A stretch of DNA of 64,000 nt from a bacterium (GTDB lineage Bacteria > Fidelibacterota > Marinisomatia > Marinisomatales > JAHJCW01), in assembly GCA_028282845.1 (NCBI GenBank), contig JANQGY010000015.1, positions 141,372 through 205,371 of the forward strand, in the 5' to 3' direction. Under the pieces are notes generated by a model that saw only the letters and a program-made list of their open reading frames with translations, ran no database searches and was not told where the DNA came from. Positions 1 through 8,610 of the stretch are shown in pieces (positions within the stretch are counted from its first letter, which is position 1; each line of letters starts with the position of its first letter). The translations under genes were made by a program, and so were the position numbers.

Positions 1-822
1 AAAATATAATTTGGCTAACTCAAGGTTAAGATCAGCGTAGATCTGCGCAAAATCAGGCTTGTTCAGCATATTTTGAATCTGATTTGATACTTCCTTATAA
101 TCTCCCGCTTCCCGATATTTCTGTACGATCCTTAAATGCGATTCTAATATTTGGTCGTTAGAAATTGAATATTTTATCACATTTTCATAATTATCAATAG
201 CTTTTTCATAATTTCCAACTTCATCAGCTAATTCGGCTAATTCAAAATGTATTTTGCTCCTGTCAACTCGGTCTTTTGCAATTTGGGCAGCTTGCTCCAA
301 TGAATTAAGCGCAAGTTCATCCTGATCCAAATCAAGATATATTTCGGCCTGAGACTTATAAATCTTTGCTAATAAAACATCGTCATCCGTTTGTTCAATT
401 AATTGTTCCAAATCATTCAGAGCTGGTTGCTGTTTATCGGTTTTCCACTTAATCAAGGCAAGCCAGTAATCTACTATTAATTGATATTCTTCAGGATTTA
501 ATGCAACTGAATTACTAAAAGATTCTACAGCATTATCGTATTCACCTATATGATAATGGGACTGTCCCTTCAAGAAATAGGCATCGTCAACAAATTTACT
601 TTTATCATATTTGTTTATTAGAATATCGGTTTTTGCGATTACCCTTTTATAAGCATTTTTAACGTTACCCGATAAAGTTTTATTTTCGTTAGTTATACGT
701 AAATCTTCAGCTTCCTGAAAGAATAGATTAGCATTGTAGTAGGTGTTGAAATAAGCACAACCATTATTTGCAATCGCAAATATGGTTAGAACACTGATTT
801 TAAAAAAATAGTTTTTGATCAT
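1..822 (-). CDS. TPR-type lipoprotein (3' end outside window)
   Basis: This open frame has no stop down to base 1, so 274 residues are visible and the C-terminus is missing. It starts with ATG at 822, which overlaps the plsX stop by one base (TAATG), so the two are translationally coupled. A hydrophobic leader ends in A-N-N-G-C22, a lipobox, and is followed by AYFNTYYNA, which I associate with a tetratricopeptide lipoprotein family of FCB bacteria. Helical repeats resembling TPRs follow, for example around residues 75-110 (YFLKGQSHYHIGEYDNAVE) and again near residues 190-215. It is probably an outer-membrane or periplasmic scaffold, loosely like BamD. The exact role is unknown. Confidence 0.7.
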   Translation of the reverse strand, partial: MIKNYFFKISVLTIFAIANNGCAYFNTYYNANLFFQEAEDLRITNENKTLSGNVKNAYKRVIAKTDILINKYDKSKFVDDAYFLKGQSHYHIGEYDNAVESFSNSVALNPEEYQLIVDYWLALIKWKTDKQQPALNDLEQLIEQTDDDVLLAKIYKSQAEIYLDLDQDELALNSLEQAAQIAKDRVDRSKIHFELAELADEVGNYEKAIDNYENVIKYSISNDQILESHLRIVQKYREAGDYKEVSNQIQNMLNKPDFAQIYADLNLELAKLYF

Positions 823-1901
823 TACTTGTCTTTGGCAGAACGCTCAAATGCCATTCTTTCATACTCCCTGCCCGGAGTTCTTTCAAAAGATTTAATATTC
901 TTAGATATTTGTCCGCACACATCATCGCGAACACATTTGCCGGCTAACTTGATTGCATTACTGATTGCCTTTTGATTTGATCTGCCGTGCGCAATAATTA
1001 CCATTTTTTCAAATCCTAATAATGGAGCACCGCCATATTCCGAGTAATCTGTTACTTCTTTTAAAATTGCAATGCCTTTCCTAAGCATGACAAGTCCGAA
1101 ACGCCAGCTTATCCGTGCTTTAAATGCCAATTTACCAAGCTTGCCGATGGTCTTGGCTGCTCCCTCAAGTGTTTTGATGACAATATTTCCTACAAATCCC
1201 TCGGTAATTATAACATCTGAAATTCCGCGCAAAATATCTTTGCCTTCTATATTGCCGACAAAATTGATTGAATCGGTATTTTGCAATAACCGATAAGCTT
1301 CCTGCATCTTCTCACCGCCTTTGGAGGATTCTTCACCAATATTCAATAAAGCTACTTTAGGATCGGGAATACCACGCACATCTCCCACGTAGGCTGAGCC
1401 CATAATCGCAAATTGGGCTAATTCTTCGGCACTACAATGTACATTTGCTCCTACATCAAGCATTAATGATAAATAGTCATTACGTTCTAATTCATTTAAA
1501 GTTGGATAAACTGTTGCGATCGCAGTGCGACGCACATCGGATATCCGCGGAATAAATCGGGCAGCGGAAAGTACCACCGATCCGGTACTCCCTGCTGATA
1601 CTAAGGCATCCGCCTTGCCTTCACCGACCAATTTGGCAGCCACAACTATTGACGCATCAGGTTTTGCCTCAATACCCTGTTTCGGCGATTCATGCATAGT
1701 AATTTCTTCCGAAGCGCCAACAATCTCGATCATATCACCATCATATTTATGTTTTCGCAGCGCGTTTTGCAGCTTTTTTTCATGACCGACAAGTATAATT
1801 TTTACAGGATTCGCTTTTGCTGCCTTGATTGCACCTTTGACGACAACTTTATGACCTTTGTCTCCACCCATTGCGTCTACAGCAACTTTTATTATACTCA
1901 T
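822..1901 (-). CDS. plsX: Phosphate acyltransferase PlsX
   Basis: PlsX makes acyl-phosphate from acyl-ACP, the first step of the PlsX/PlsY route to phosphatidic acid, at the inner face of the membrane. The N-terminal signature DAMGGD lies at residues 9-14. The family motif LLNIGEE is present, as is the C-terminal AHGRS segment. At 359 residues it is slightly longer than usual (about 330-345) because of a charged C-terminal tail. The ATG at 1901 has AAAGGA upstream. Its usual partners rpmF and fabH are not adjacent. A TPR lipoprotein gene is coupled to its stop codon instead. Confidence 0.95.
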   Translation of the reverse strand: MSIIKVAVDAMGGDKGHKVVVKGAIKAAKANPVKIILVGHEKKLQNALRKHKYDGDMIEIVGASEEITMHESPKQGIEAKPDASIVVAAKLVGEGKADALVSAGSTGSVVLSAARFIPRISDVRRTAIATVYPTLNELERNDYLSLMLDVGANVHCSAEELAQFAIMGSAYVGDVRGIPDPKVALLNIGEESSKGGEKMQEAYRLLQNTDSINFVGNIEGKDILRGISDVIITEGFVGNIVIKTLEGAAKTIGKLGKLAFKARISWRFGLVMLRKGIAILKEVTDYSEYGGAPLLGFEKMVIIAHGRSNQKAISNAIKLAGKCVRDDVCGQISKNIKSFERTPGREYERMAFERSAKDK

Positions 1902-1998
1902 GCAATTCCTTTATAAAAATAAGCGATTAGAAAATTGTAATCTATTGAAGGGAAAAATATTTTATAAAAATTGGATTACCAAGCAATATTTTAGAATC

Positions 1999-2379
1999 TT
2001 AAGCTTGAAAATACTGTGAGTATTGATCTTTAATTTCCTGAATTACCCAATCAATTACTACCAAGTCATCAAAGAATCCGACCCCGGGAATTTCGTCCGG
2101 AATATCATCTTCACCTTTTAAAAAATACTGCAATGCGAATACCATTTTTTGTTGCACAGATTTTTCCAAATGTGGTGTTTTAATTAAAATATTGTGCAGA
2201 TTGCTCAATTCCTGAATAAGGATTAGCTGAAATTGATCTAATTTTGGATTGTTGATCATTGTATTTATTTTTGAAAGCGCTTTCTCAAGTATTTCAGATT
2301 TATCACTAAGATCCAATTCTTTAATTTCTTGACGATATTTAGCAATATCACTTTTTGTTAATTGTAAATCTTTTGCCAT
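1999..2379 (-). CDS. DUF1232 (YkvA-like) small protein
   Basis: This is a 126-residue protein. The C-terminal half contains DDIPDEIPGVGFFDD followed by a hydrophobic stretch, which is the DUF1232/YkvA signature (D-x-IPD-x-x-P-x-G-x-x-DD). The N-terminal half is predicted to be helical and charged. Many DUF1232 proteins are small membrane-associated proteins of unknown function. The gene starts 8 nt after the stop of the thioredoxin-fold lipoprotein gene and is probably cotranscribed with it. Confidence 0.75.
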   Translation of the reverse strand: MAKDLQLTKSDIAKYRQEIKELDLSDKSEILEKALSKINTMINNPKLDQFQLILIQELSNLHNILIKTPHLEKSVQQKMVFALQYFLKGEDDIPDEIPGVGFFDDLVVIDWVIQEIKDQYSQYFQA

Positions 2380-2387
2380 TTTCGATC

Positions 2388-2900
2388 CTATTGGCTCACT
2401 CCCATTAAAATATCAAGCATATCACTTTCCAAGGTAATGATTGGATATTCAATAATCCTGCCGATTTCAACATTATTATTTAGAAAGATTATTGTCGGAA
2501 CATATTCAATAGTCTTATTTTTTTCGGCTTTTTGCGGACTGCGTTTGTTCCGATCAACATTGATTATTTGCAATTTATTTTTGTCATATTCTATCAAATC
2601 AAGAATTTTTATAAATCGCGGTACTTCTCTCCGACTGTCTCCACACCACGTCCCCATGAATATTTCAATATCAATATTTTTTAGGTTGGACTTCAGTTGT
2701 TCAATTATGAAGTCATCCGGCTCGTAAGCAGAATATTCAGCATCATACCAATCGGAAAATTCGGGATAATTAAAAGCACTTAAATCAGTTGAGCCGATTA
2801 ACATCGGCTTGCCGGTTTTCTCATCCGTTATAATCTTATTTGAACCATGATTGCAAGATACCAAAATAATCAGCATGAGCAATATAAATATTCTATTCAT
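2388..2900 (-). CDS. Thioredoxin-fold lipoprotein
   Basis: The longest frame begins at 2933, but the ATG at 2900 is preferred. It has AAAGGA upstream and opens directly on a lipoprotein signal (MNRIFILLMLIILVSC). The mature part contains MGTWCGDSRREVPRF, a thioredoxin-like active-site region with a single Cys-Gly-Asp-Ser in place of CxxC, and the cis-Pro segment V-P-T-I. It is about 170 residues long. A one-Cys thioredoxin fold suggests a peroxiredoxin- or bacillithiol-type redox role or a binding role, not a classical disulfide reductase. It is the first gene of a pair with DUF1232. Confidence 0.7.
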   Translation of the reverse strand: MNRIFILLMLIILVSCNHGSNKIITDEKTGKPMLIGSTDLSAFNYPEFSDWYDAEYSAYEPDDFIIEQLKSNLKNIDIEIFMGTWCGDSRREVPRFIKILDLIEYDKNKLQIINVDRNKRSPQKAEKNKTIEYVPTIIFLNNNVEIGRIIEYPIITLESDMLDILMGVSQ

Positions 2901-3183
2901 AATAATTCCTTTCGCGGAGAGGCAGAGATTCAAATCCTTGTTATCTCAGTAGTTAACAATTATTATATCTGAAATAATATTCTTAATAATTACCTTCAAA
3001 TAATAAAAAGTTACGTTTTTAGATTGTAACAACCTAACTTCAACTAAATAGACATAAGAATAAATGTTTTTAAATATACCAAAATTATATAATCAGATTT
3101 AGCATTTAATACATTTAATTTTTGACTTACAAAAACTATTAATTATTTGACAAAAAACAATACAACTTTTCTACATAACAAGA

Positions 3184-4293
3184 ATGATTAAAAAAATAAA
3201 AGCATATTTCCATAGGAACAAATACTGGATATTAGTTTCAATAACTTATTTAACACTGATTTACTCAACCGGCCTTCATTATGCCTTTGGTAAAGAACGC
3301 ACAATTGATTTAGCCTACTTTGTTTGGGAAGAAGAAGAATTGGCAAAGCATTATCCGGATTTAGGCAGTTTAGTCGGAGAACCGTTGGACTATAATTGGC
3401 GAAATATTTGGAAGCTTTCTTCCTTTTGCTGGGACTGTGGTTATTATCTGCTTCAAAGCGAAGAGATTGGCACTGCCATTCCTCCATATAAATATCGAGT
3501 TTTACCGCCCGTTATTGTTAAAATAATTTCTACTGTGTTACAGATTAGTAAGGAGATGTCATTTGTAATAATGAATATAGCTGCTGTATTTCTTACAGCT
3601 CTGTTATTTAATTTATTTCTAATTAAAGATTTAAAATTCTCAAAAATTATCGCTTTTATAGGTGGAATTTTATTTGTTACGATGGTATCGGTAACTCGTA
3701 CCTTACCATTTCCGATGTTAGATCCCATAAGTTATTTGGTTACTATCCTGATATTCATAGCCGTGATTAGAAAAAATCCATATTTATTTTTGTTTACTGC
3801 AATAACCGGTGTAATGACCAAAGAAATATTAGCAATATCAGCTTTGATGTGGTTTATTGAAACATTTCAATTAAAAAATAAAATAACTCTTCTGAAGAAT
3901 ACAGCTATCGCGGCAGTTCCAATAATCATATTTGTGGTAGTTAGAGTATCACTTGGCGGCTCCGCTTTTGAAGTTGAATACGGACATAATATTCTTCGCG
4001 GTGAATTTCCGGAACTATGGAATAGATTCTTTAACATTAAAGGATTAATCTATATAATTAGTATGGTGTTTTTATCGTTTTCCTTTTTATGGAGTGGATT
4101 AATCAACATAAATAAGGATCAGTTTTTCAAAAGACACGCAATCATAATTCCCTTAGTTATAATTGCTACAGTACTATTTTCTTGGAGGATTACCAGACCG
4201 CTTGGCATTCTATTCCCCTTAGTAATTCCAATGTTTTTAACATTCTTTAAGGAAAGTAAAAAAATAGATTCTAAGCCTGAATATTTAACTTAG
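3184..4293 (+). CDS. Multi-pass membrane protein, possibly GT-C glycosyltransferase-like
   Basis: This is a 369-residue protein with one hydrophobic segment near residues 15-32 and roughly eight more from residue 115 onward. The motifs PPYKYRVLPPV and ITGVMTKEILAI (an internal Lys-Glu) recall a broad class of bacterial polytopic proteins related to lipid-linked sugar transferases of the GT-C fold. No nucleotide-sugar domain is present. It is one of the few plus-strand genes here and diverges from the thioredoxin lipoprotein across 280 bp of AT-rich DNA. The function is not assigned. Confidence 0.55.
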   Translation: MIKKIKAYFHRNKYWILVSITYLTLIYSTGLHYAFGKERTIDLAYFVWEEEELAKHYPDLGSLVGEPLDYNWRNIWKLSSFCWDCGYYLLQSEEIGTAIPPYKYRVLPPVIVKIISTVLQISKEMSFVIMNIAAVFLTALLFNLFLIKDLKFSKIIAFIGGILFVTMVSVTRTLPFPMLDPISYLVTILIFIAVIRKNPYLFLFTAITGVMTKEILAISALMWFIETFQLKNKITLLKNTAIAAVPIIIFVVVRVSLGGSAFEVEYGHNILRGEFPELWNRFFNIKGLIYIISMVFLSFSFLWSGLININKDQFFKRHAIIIPLVIIATVLFSWRITRPLGILFPLVIPMFLTFFKESKKIDSKPEYLT

Positions 4294-4398
4294 CTTCCGA
4301 AAATTATAATTCATTATATATGATAAACTACGCTTAGGTATAAATTAATTGAATCTTAATAACGTAACACTATTCCATTTTCATGATATGGAATAATG

Positions 4399-4486
4399 CG
4401 GAGAGGGAGGGATTCGAACCCCCGTTACCCAAAGGGTAAACCGCATTTCGAGTGCGGCGCATTCAGCCAAGCTCTGCCACCTCTCC
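4399..4486 (-). tRNA. tRNA-Ser(CGA)
   Basis: The acceptor stem GGAGAGG (4480-4486) pairs with CCTCTCC (4400-4406), with discriminator G. The anticodon loop CTCGAAA gives anticodon CGA. A long variable arm (TTTACCCTTTGGGTAA) is typical of class II tRNA-Ser. No CCA is encoded. The 5' 24 nt of the gene also encode the end of tadA on the same strand. Confidence 0.95.
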
Positions 4487-4963
4487 AATTGTTTTAATTT
4501 TTCTCTTATTCTTAAAAAATTCCTGTATTAATGATAAACAAATATCTGCTTTTATTCCACCCCGCACCATTATCTGATTAGTTAAATGTTGGTCGTTAAT
4601 TAAATCAAATTTTGAACCGCAATAACCGCCTTCATTATCATAACAACCAAAAATGACTTGCCTTAGGCGTGAATTAATTGCAGCACCGGTACACATTGCA
4701 CATGGCTCCTTGGTCACATACAAAATGCAATTATTCAGGCGCCAATCGCCGATCGTATTTGCGGCAGCGCTAATTGCGATAATTTCAGCATGCGCCGTCG
4801 GGTCATTCAACCTTTCACGCTGATTAAACCCCTTGCCGATAATTTTGTCATCTTTGGTTATAATGGCACCAACCGGGATCTCATTGTTATCATAAGCTTT
4901 CTGAGCCAATCTAATGGCTTCCGCCATCCATTTTTCATGATTTAAAGTTATTGATTCTGACAT
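4463..4963 (-). CDS. tadA: tRNA-specific adenosine deaminase TadA
   Basis: TadA converts A34 to inosine in tRNA-Arg(ACG), and that tRNA is present in this window at 8.2 kb. The protein has 166 residues. The zinc and catalytic motif H58-A-E60 and the P87-C88-A-M-C91 motif are intact. The ATG is 4 nt after the glnS stop. The conserved body ends at FFKNKRK. The last eight codons (GEVAELG and TGA) are read from the first 24 nt of the downstream tRNA-Ser gene, so the stop codon sits in the tRNA D arm. RNase P cleavage at the tRNA 5' end would cut the message before its stop codon. Confidence 0.93.
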   Translation of the reverse strand: MSESITLNHEKWMAEAIRLAQKAYDNNEIPVGAIITKDDKIIGKGFNQRERLNDPTAHAEIIAISAAANTIGDWRLNNCILYVTKEPCAMCTGAAINSRLRQVIFGCYDNEGGYCGSKFDLINDQHLTNQIMVRGGIKADICLSLIQEFFKNKRKIKTIGEVAELG

Positions 4964-4967
4964 AAAA

Positions 4968-6665
4968 TTATGATTTGGAAGAATTTTTAATTTTAGCCCA
5001 AGTATCTCTTAATGTTGCTGTCCGGTTAAAGATTAGGTTTCCTGAAGTTGAACTATCTATATCAACACAAAAATACCCGATCCGTTCAAATTGGAATTTA
5101 TCCTCAGGATTAACATCCTTCAAACTTGGTTCAATATAACAATTTCGCTTTATTATTAGTGATTCAGGATTAAGAAATTCCTTAAAATCTCTACCATCTT
5201 TGTCTCCTGCCGGATTGGGATGACTGAATAATCTATCATATAATCGAACTTCAGCTTTTATTGATTCTTTTGCTGATACCCAATGTATTGTACCACGTAC
5301 TTTTCTACCATCAGGTGCGGAGCCGCCTCTTGTAAGCGGATCGTAAGTACAATGTAATTCAATAATTTCGCCTTTATCATTTTTGATAACATCATTGCAG
5401 GTAATAAAATAGGCATATCGCAAACGTACTTCTCTACCCGGAGCCAATCTAAAGAATTTTTTCGGAGGATCATCTATAAAATCGGACCGCTCAATAAATA
5501 GCTCTTTAGTAAATGGAATTTTTCTCTTCCCTGCTGTTTCATCTTCGGGGTTATTAATCGCCTCCAAATCCTCAACTTTATCATCAGGATAATTAGTAAT
5601 AATGACTTTTAAAGGATCAAGCACTGCCATTCGCCTTTCGGCGTTCTTATTAAGATCTTCCCGAACATAATATTCAAGCAAATCAATTTCTGCAATTTTA
5701 TTACGTTTGGCAACACCCACTGCCGTTGAAAATTTGCGTATAGCATTTGGGGTATAACCTCTACGGCGCATTCCGCTTAAGGTTGGCATTCTTGGATCAT
5801 CCCAACCGGAAACGTGACCACCATTGACCAACTCAAGTAATTTACGTTTACTCGTAATTGTATAATTCAGATTCAAACGCGCGAACTCGATTTGCTGAGG
5901 ATGATAAATATCGAGTTCATCCAAGAACCAATCATACAGCGGACGATGATCTTCAAACTCCAAAGTGCAAATCGAGTGCGTTATTCCTTCGATTGAGTCC
6001 TCCAAACCATGCGCCCAATCATACAGCGGATAAATACACCATTTATCGCCGGTATTATGATGTGTCGCATGCAAAATGCGATACATTATCGGATCGCGCA
6101 TATTCAAATTGGAGGACGACATATCTATCCTTGCCCGCAGTGTTCTTGCCCCATCGGAAAATTCGCCGTTTTTCATCCTTTCAAACAAATCCAAATTTTC
6201 ATCAGCCGAGCGTTCCCGATACGGGCTGTTAATGCCCGGCTTTGTCAGCGTTCCACGATATTCACGGATTTCATCAGCGGTTAAATCACAAACATAAGCC
6301 TTACCTTTTTTTATTAATTGAACGGCATATTCATAGAACTGCTCAAAATAATCCGATGCAAAGAACAAGCGGTCTTCCCAATCAAAACCTAACCATTTTA
6401 CATTGTCAATTATGGATTGGACGTATAAATCCTCTTCTTTGGTGGGATTGGTGTCATCAAATCTTAAATTACATTTTCCTCCATATTCTTCAGCAAGCGA
6501 AAAATTTAATGTAATGGACATAGCATGACCGACATGTAGAAATCCGTTCGGCTCAGGAGGAAAGCGTGTATGTACCCGACCACCATATTTACCGGTTTTT
6601 AAATCATCATCAATGATATCTTTGATAAAATTGGATCGTTTGATTTCAGTGTTTCTATTATCCAT
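4968..6665 (-). CDS. glnS: Glutaminyl-tRNA synthetase
   Basis: GlnRS charges tRNA-Gln directly. The Rossmann-fold entry segment [14 protein letters not shown] is a HIGH-type motif, and ITSKRKL is the KMSKS-type loop of the GlnRS class. The C-terminal anticodon-binding beta-barrels follow. It is distinct from the discriminating-type GltX at 13.8-15.2 kb, so the organism carries both enzymes and need not use the GatCAB route for Gln. The frame opens at a TTG at 6689, but the ATG at 6665 (MDNRN) is the likelier start. It is followed closely by tadA and tRNA-Ser. Confidence 0.93.
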   Translation of the reverse strand: MDNRNTEIKRSNFIKDIIDDDLKTGKYGGRVHTRFPPEPNGFLHVGHAMSITLNFSLAEEYGGKCNLRFDDTNPTKEEDLYVQSIIDNVKWLGFDWEDRLFFASDYFEQFYEYAVQLIKKGKAYVCDLTADEIREYRGTLTKPGINSPYRERSADENLDLFERMKNGEFSDGARTLRARIDMSSSNLNMRDPIMYRILHATHHNTGDKWCIYPLYDWAHGLEDSIEGITHSICTLEFEDHRPLYDWFLDELDIYHPQQIEFARLNLNYTITSKRKLLELVNGGHVSGWDDPRMPTLSGMRRRGYTPNAIRKFSTAVGVAKRNKIAEIDLLEYYVREDLNKNAERRMAVLDPLKVIITNYPDDKVEDLEAINNPEDETAGKRKIPFTKELFIERSDFIDDPPKKFFRLAPGREVRLRYAYFITCNDVIKNDKGEIIELHCTYDPLTRGGSAPDGRKVRGTIHWVSAKESIKAEVRLYDRLFSHPNPAGDKDGRDFKEFLNPESLIIKRNCYIEPSLKDVNPEDKFQFERIGYFCVDIDSSTSGNLIFNRTATLRDTWAKIKNSSKS

Positions 6666-6734
6666 TTTTTGCAAATAAGTGTTATGCAAACTTAATATTT
6701 TATGAGGAGAATCAGATTAAATATTTTTGTTGGG

Positions 6735-7958
6735 CTAAATTGAATCTGTGACTGAATTTGCTTCAGCTCCAGTGGATGAGATTGAATCTAATTGTTGCTT
6801 CCAATAATTCTTGGTATTGTTGAATTCTTCAACATTTTCCGGGTCAATGGGTTCAACCGAAGGAGATTCAATTCTTAAAGGATCAACCGCTTTGCCGTTC
6901 TGATAAAATCTAAAATCCAAATGCGCACCGGTTGAAAGCCCGGATGAGCCTACGTAGCCTATTACCTGTCCCTGTTTTACACTTGATCCGACTTTAATTC
7001 CTGCTCCATATTTAGATAGATGCAAATACTGTGTACGGTAGGTCCCATTATGTTTTACTTCTACCATCCGTCCGGCTTGCCCAAACCGACCGGCTTTGGT
7101 TATTACACCATCTCCAACTGTATGAACTGGCGTACCAAGTGGCGCAACATAGTCAACGCCCAAATGCGGTCGCCTAATTTTTAGAATGGGATGCCGGCGA
7201 TTATAAGAAAAACCGGAAGAAATTCTACTATACCTTAACGGTGCTTTCAAGAAAGCCCGGCGTAAACTTTCACCTTTTTCATCAAAATAATCACTTTTTT
7301 GATCTTGTAAAAAATAAAATGCGTAATACGGTGAACCACGATGACCAAATTCGGCGGCTAAAATATTTCCGATACCGATATATTGCGTGTCGGCATAAGT
7401 TTTCTCATAAATAATTTTATAACTATCATTAGGGTAAAGCCCAAAGAAATCAATGGACCAGGCATATATTTCAGATAACGCAATTGCAAGATTGGGATCA
7501 TCAGCATTTTCCATCATGGTTATCCATAAAGAACCGTCAATTATACCACTTGTTTGGATGGTGTCGGTAATTAAAGATTTAGACTGTAAATAAACTTCAA
7601 AGGAATCGGTTAAACCGAACACAACAAAATCAATCGGATTTCTTTCGTAGACCAAATATTTTGGTTCTTCTAACGAATCTTTTGTGGAAAGTACGTAATA
7701 TGTGTTGCCTGCCCGCATTTTTCTAACATCATATATGCTACTTGAACTTGATACTATTTGATCAATAACCGGATAGTCAATTCCTTGCTCAACGAGCATA
7801 TCGGATAGATTTTGTCCGTTTCTGATTGAAAACTCTTCCACGTTAAGAGTATCGGTTGATAAACCGTAAATATTTTTAAAATGATCTACGACATCAACTT
7901 GATCAGTTGAACATCCAAATATGAAGAATAATAATGGTATATAAAGTTTTCTAAGCAA
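6735..7958 (-). CDS. M23-family (LytM) lipoprotein peptidase with variant metal motif
   Basis: The N-terminal lipobox is L-F-F-I-F-G-C16. Residues 35-135 look like a LysM/OapA-type N-terminal module, as in murein DD-endopeptidases. The catalytic LytM domain spans about 245-375. It has H265-x3-D269 (HLGVD), H313 and GAHLDF (H346-x-D348). In the canonical family the last motif is H-x-H, so a zinc ligand is replaced by Asp. I recall similar HLD variants in FCB bacteria, so it may still bind metal, or it may be an EnvC-like regulator. The start appears to be TTG at 7958, because an in-frame stop lies just upstream and no good ribosome site is visible. Confidence 0.85.
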   Translation of the reverse strand: MLRKLYIPLLFFIFGCSTDQVDVVDHFKNIYGLSTDTLNVEEFSIRNGQNLSDMLVEQGIDYPVIDQIVSSSSSIYDVRKMRAGNTYYVLSTKDSLEEPKYLVYERNPIDFVVFGLTDSFEVYLQSKSLITDTIQTSGIIDGSLWITMMENADDPNLAIALSEIYAWSIDFFGLYPNDSYKIIYEKTYADTQYIGIGNILAAEFGHRGSPYYAFYFLQDQKSDYFDEKGESLRRAFLKAPLRYSRISSGFSYNRRHPILKIRRPHLGVDYVAPLGTPVHTVGDGVITKAGRFGQAGRMVEVKHNGTYRTQYLHLSKYGAGIKVGSSVKQGQVIGYVGSSGLSTGAHLDFRFYQNGKAVDPLRIESPSVEPIDPENVEEFNNTKNYWKQQLDSISSTGAEANSVTDSI

Positions 7959-8024
7959 TGATTTTTATATAATTATGATTGATACTTCTTACAAATAAAG
8001 AAGTTTCAATTCGGTTTGGGTGCG

Positions 8025-8096
8025 TAGCCCGTACGGGAGTCGAACCCGTGTTACCGCCTTGAGAGGGCGGCGTCCTAACCACTAGACGAACGGGCC
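8025..8096 (-). tRNA. tRNA-Glu(CTC)
   Basis: The acceptor GGCCCGT pairs with ACGGGCT (G1 pairs with U72). The anticodon stem CCGCC/GGCGG encloses loop CTCTCAA, giving anticodon CTC. The T arm is ACGGG-TTCGACT-CCCGT. CCA is not encoded. Confidence 0.93.
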
Positions 8097-8119
8097 AATC
8101 TTCGTCTTTAGAAATTAAG

Positions 8120-8173
8120 ACTACGATTGGCAAGCCACAATATTTCTTGTCAAATCAGCTTGCCACTCGTAGT
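8120..8173. repeat. Long imperfect stem-loop between tRNA-Glu and tRNA-Arg
   Basis: The arms 8120-8135 (ACTACGATTGGCAAGC) and 8158-8173 are inverted complements at 15 of 16 positions, around a 22-nt AT-rich loop. No U-tract follows on either strand, so a simple intrinsic terminator is unlikely. It sits in the spacer of two co-oriented tRNA genes and may act in processing, or it may be a small palindromic repeat. Confidence 0.6.
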
Positions 8174-8197
8174 TCCACCATGTGAAACGCAGAGTGG

Positions 8198-8271
8198 TAC
8201 GCCCGGAAGGACTCGAACCCTCAACCTCTTGGTCCGTAGCCAAGCACTCTATCCAATTGAGCTACGGGCGC
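8198..8271 (-). tRNA. tRNA-Arg(ACG)
   Basis: The acceptor GCGCCCG pairs with CGGGCGT. The anticodon stem CTTGG/CCAAG encloses loop CTACGGA, giving anticodon ACG. The discriminator is A, and CCA is encoded at 8195-8197, unlike its neighbours. A34 of this tRNA is the usual substrate of TadA, encoded 3.2 kb away. Confidence 0.95.
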
Positions 8272-8296
8272 ATAATTCTTACACTTTTTAATACAT

Positions 8297-8356
8297 CGCC
8301 CGCAATCTTCCCGATTCGTATCGAGACAATCTCTATTCCAATTGGATACGGGCGTA
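8297..8356 (-). pseudogene. Degenerate tRNA-Arg-like remnant
   Basis: Read on the minus strand, this 60-nt segment opens with CGCCCGTA and then CAATTGGA-ATAGAG, closely matching the acceptor and D arm of the adjacent tRNA-Arg. It closes with TGCGGGCG, which can still pair with the acceptor. The anticodon and T-arm regions are scrambled and shortened. It looks like a decayed tandem copy. The rest of the 8357-8547 stretch holds no gene that I can see. Confidence 0.5.
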
Positions 8357-8547
8357 TTCGGGGCGCAAATTAATACTTTTAATAATATCTTGGAATAAAA
8401 TTATCTCGGTTCAATTTGTTAATAAAAAATGTATCTATCTAACTATTGAAGTGAATAAGACCAAAATATCCTTTTGTACTATTTACATTTATTACTAATA
8501 TTGATATAGATAAGTTGTATTGAAAAGTTTAATAATAATAAAGACTT

Positions 8548-8569
8548 ATGGTTCTATTCTTCGAACCAT
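8548..8569. promoter_or_regulatory. Inverted repeat upstream of the cytochrome gene
   Basis: This is a perfect 7-bp inverted repeat, ATGGTTC and GAACCAT, with an 8-nt spacer, about 40 nt upstream of the start codon of the multiheme cytochrome gene. It could be an operator or a 5' leader hairpin. No regulator is identified. Confidence 0.3.
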
Positions 8570-8610
8570 TAGTCGAATAAGATTTTTGCAACTAGTTAAC
8601 AGGAGAGAAA

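Noticed and set aside
3188..3728. Minus-strand frames opposite the membrane protein gene
   Set aside because: They are shadows of the plus-strand gene and have no leader, motif or ribosome site.
7951..8133. 60-residue minus-strand reading frame
   Set aside because: It runs through tRNA-Glu, and its residues are a translation of the tRNA.
8182..8373. 63-residue plus-strand reading frame (RPEGLEPSTSWSV)
   Set aside because: This is the well-known false frame antisense to tRNA-Arg.
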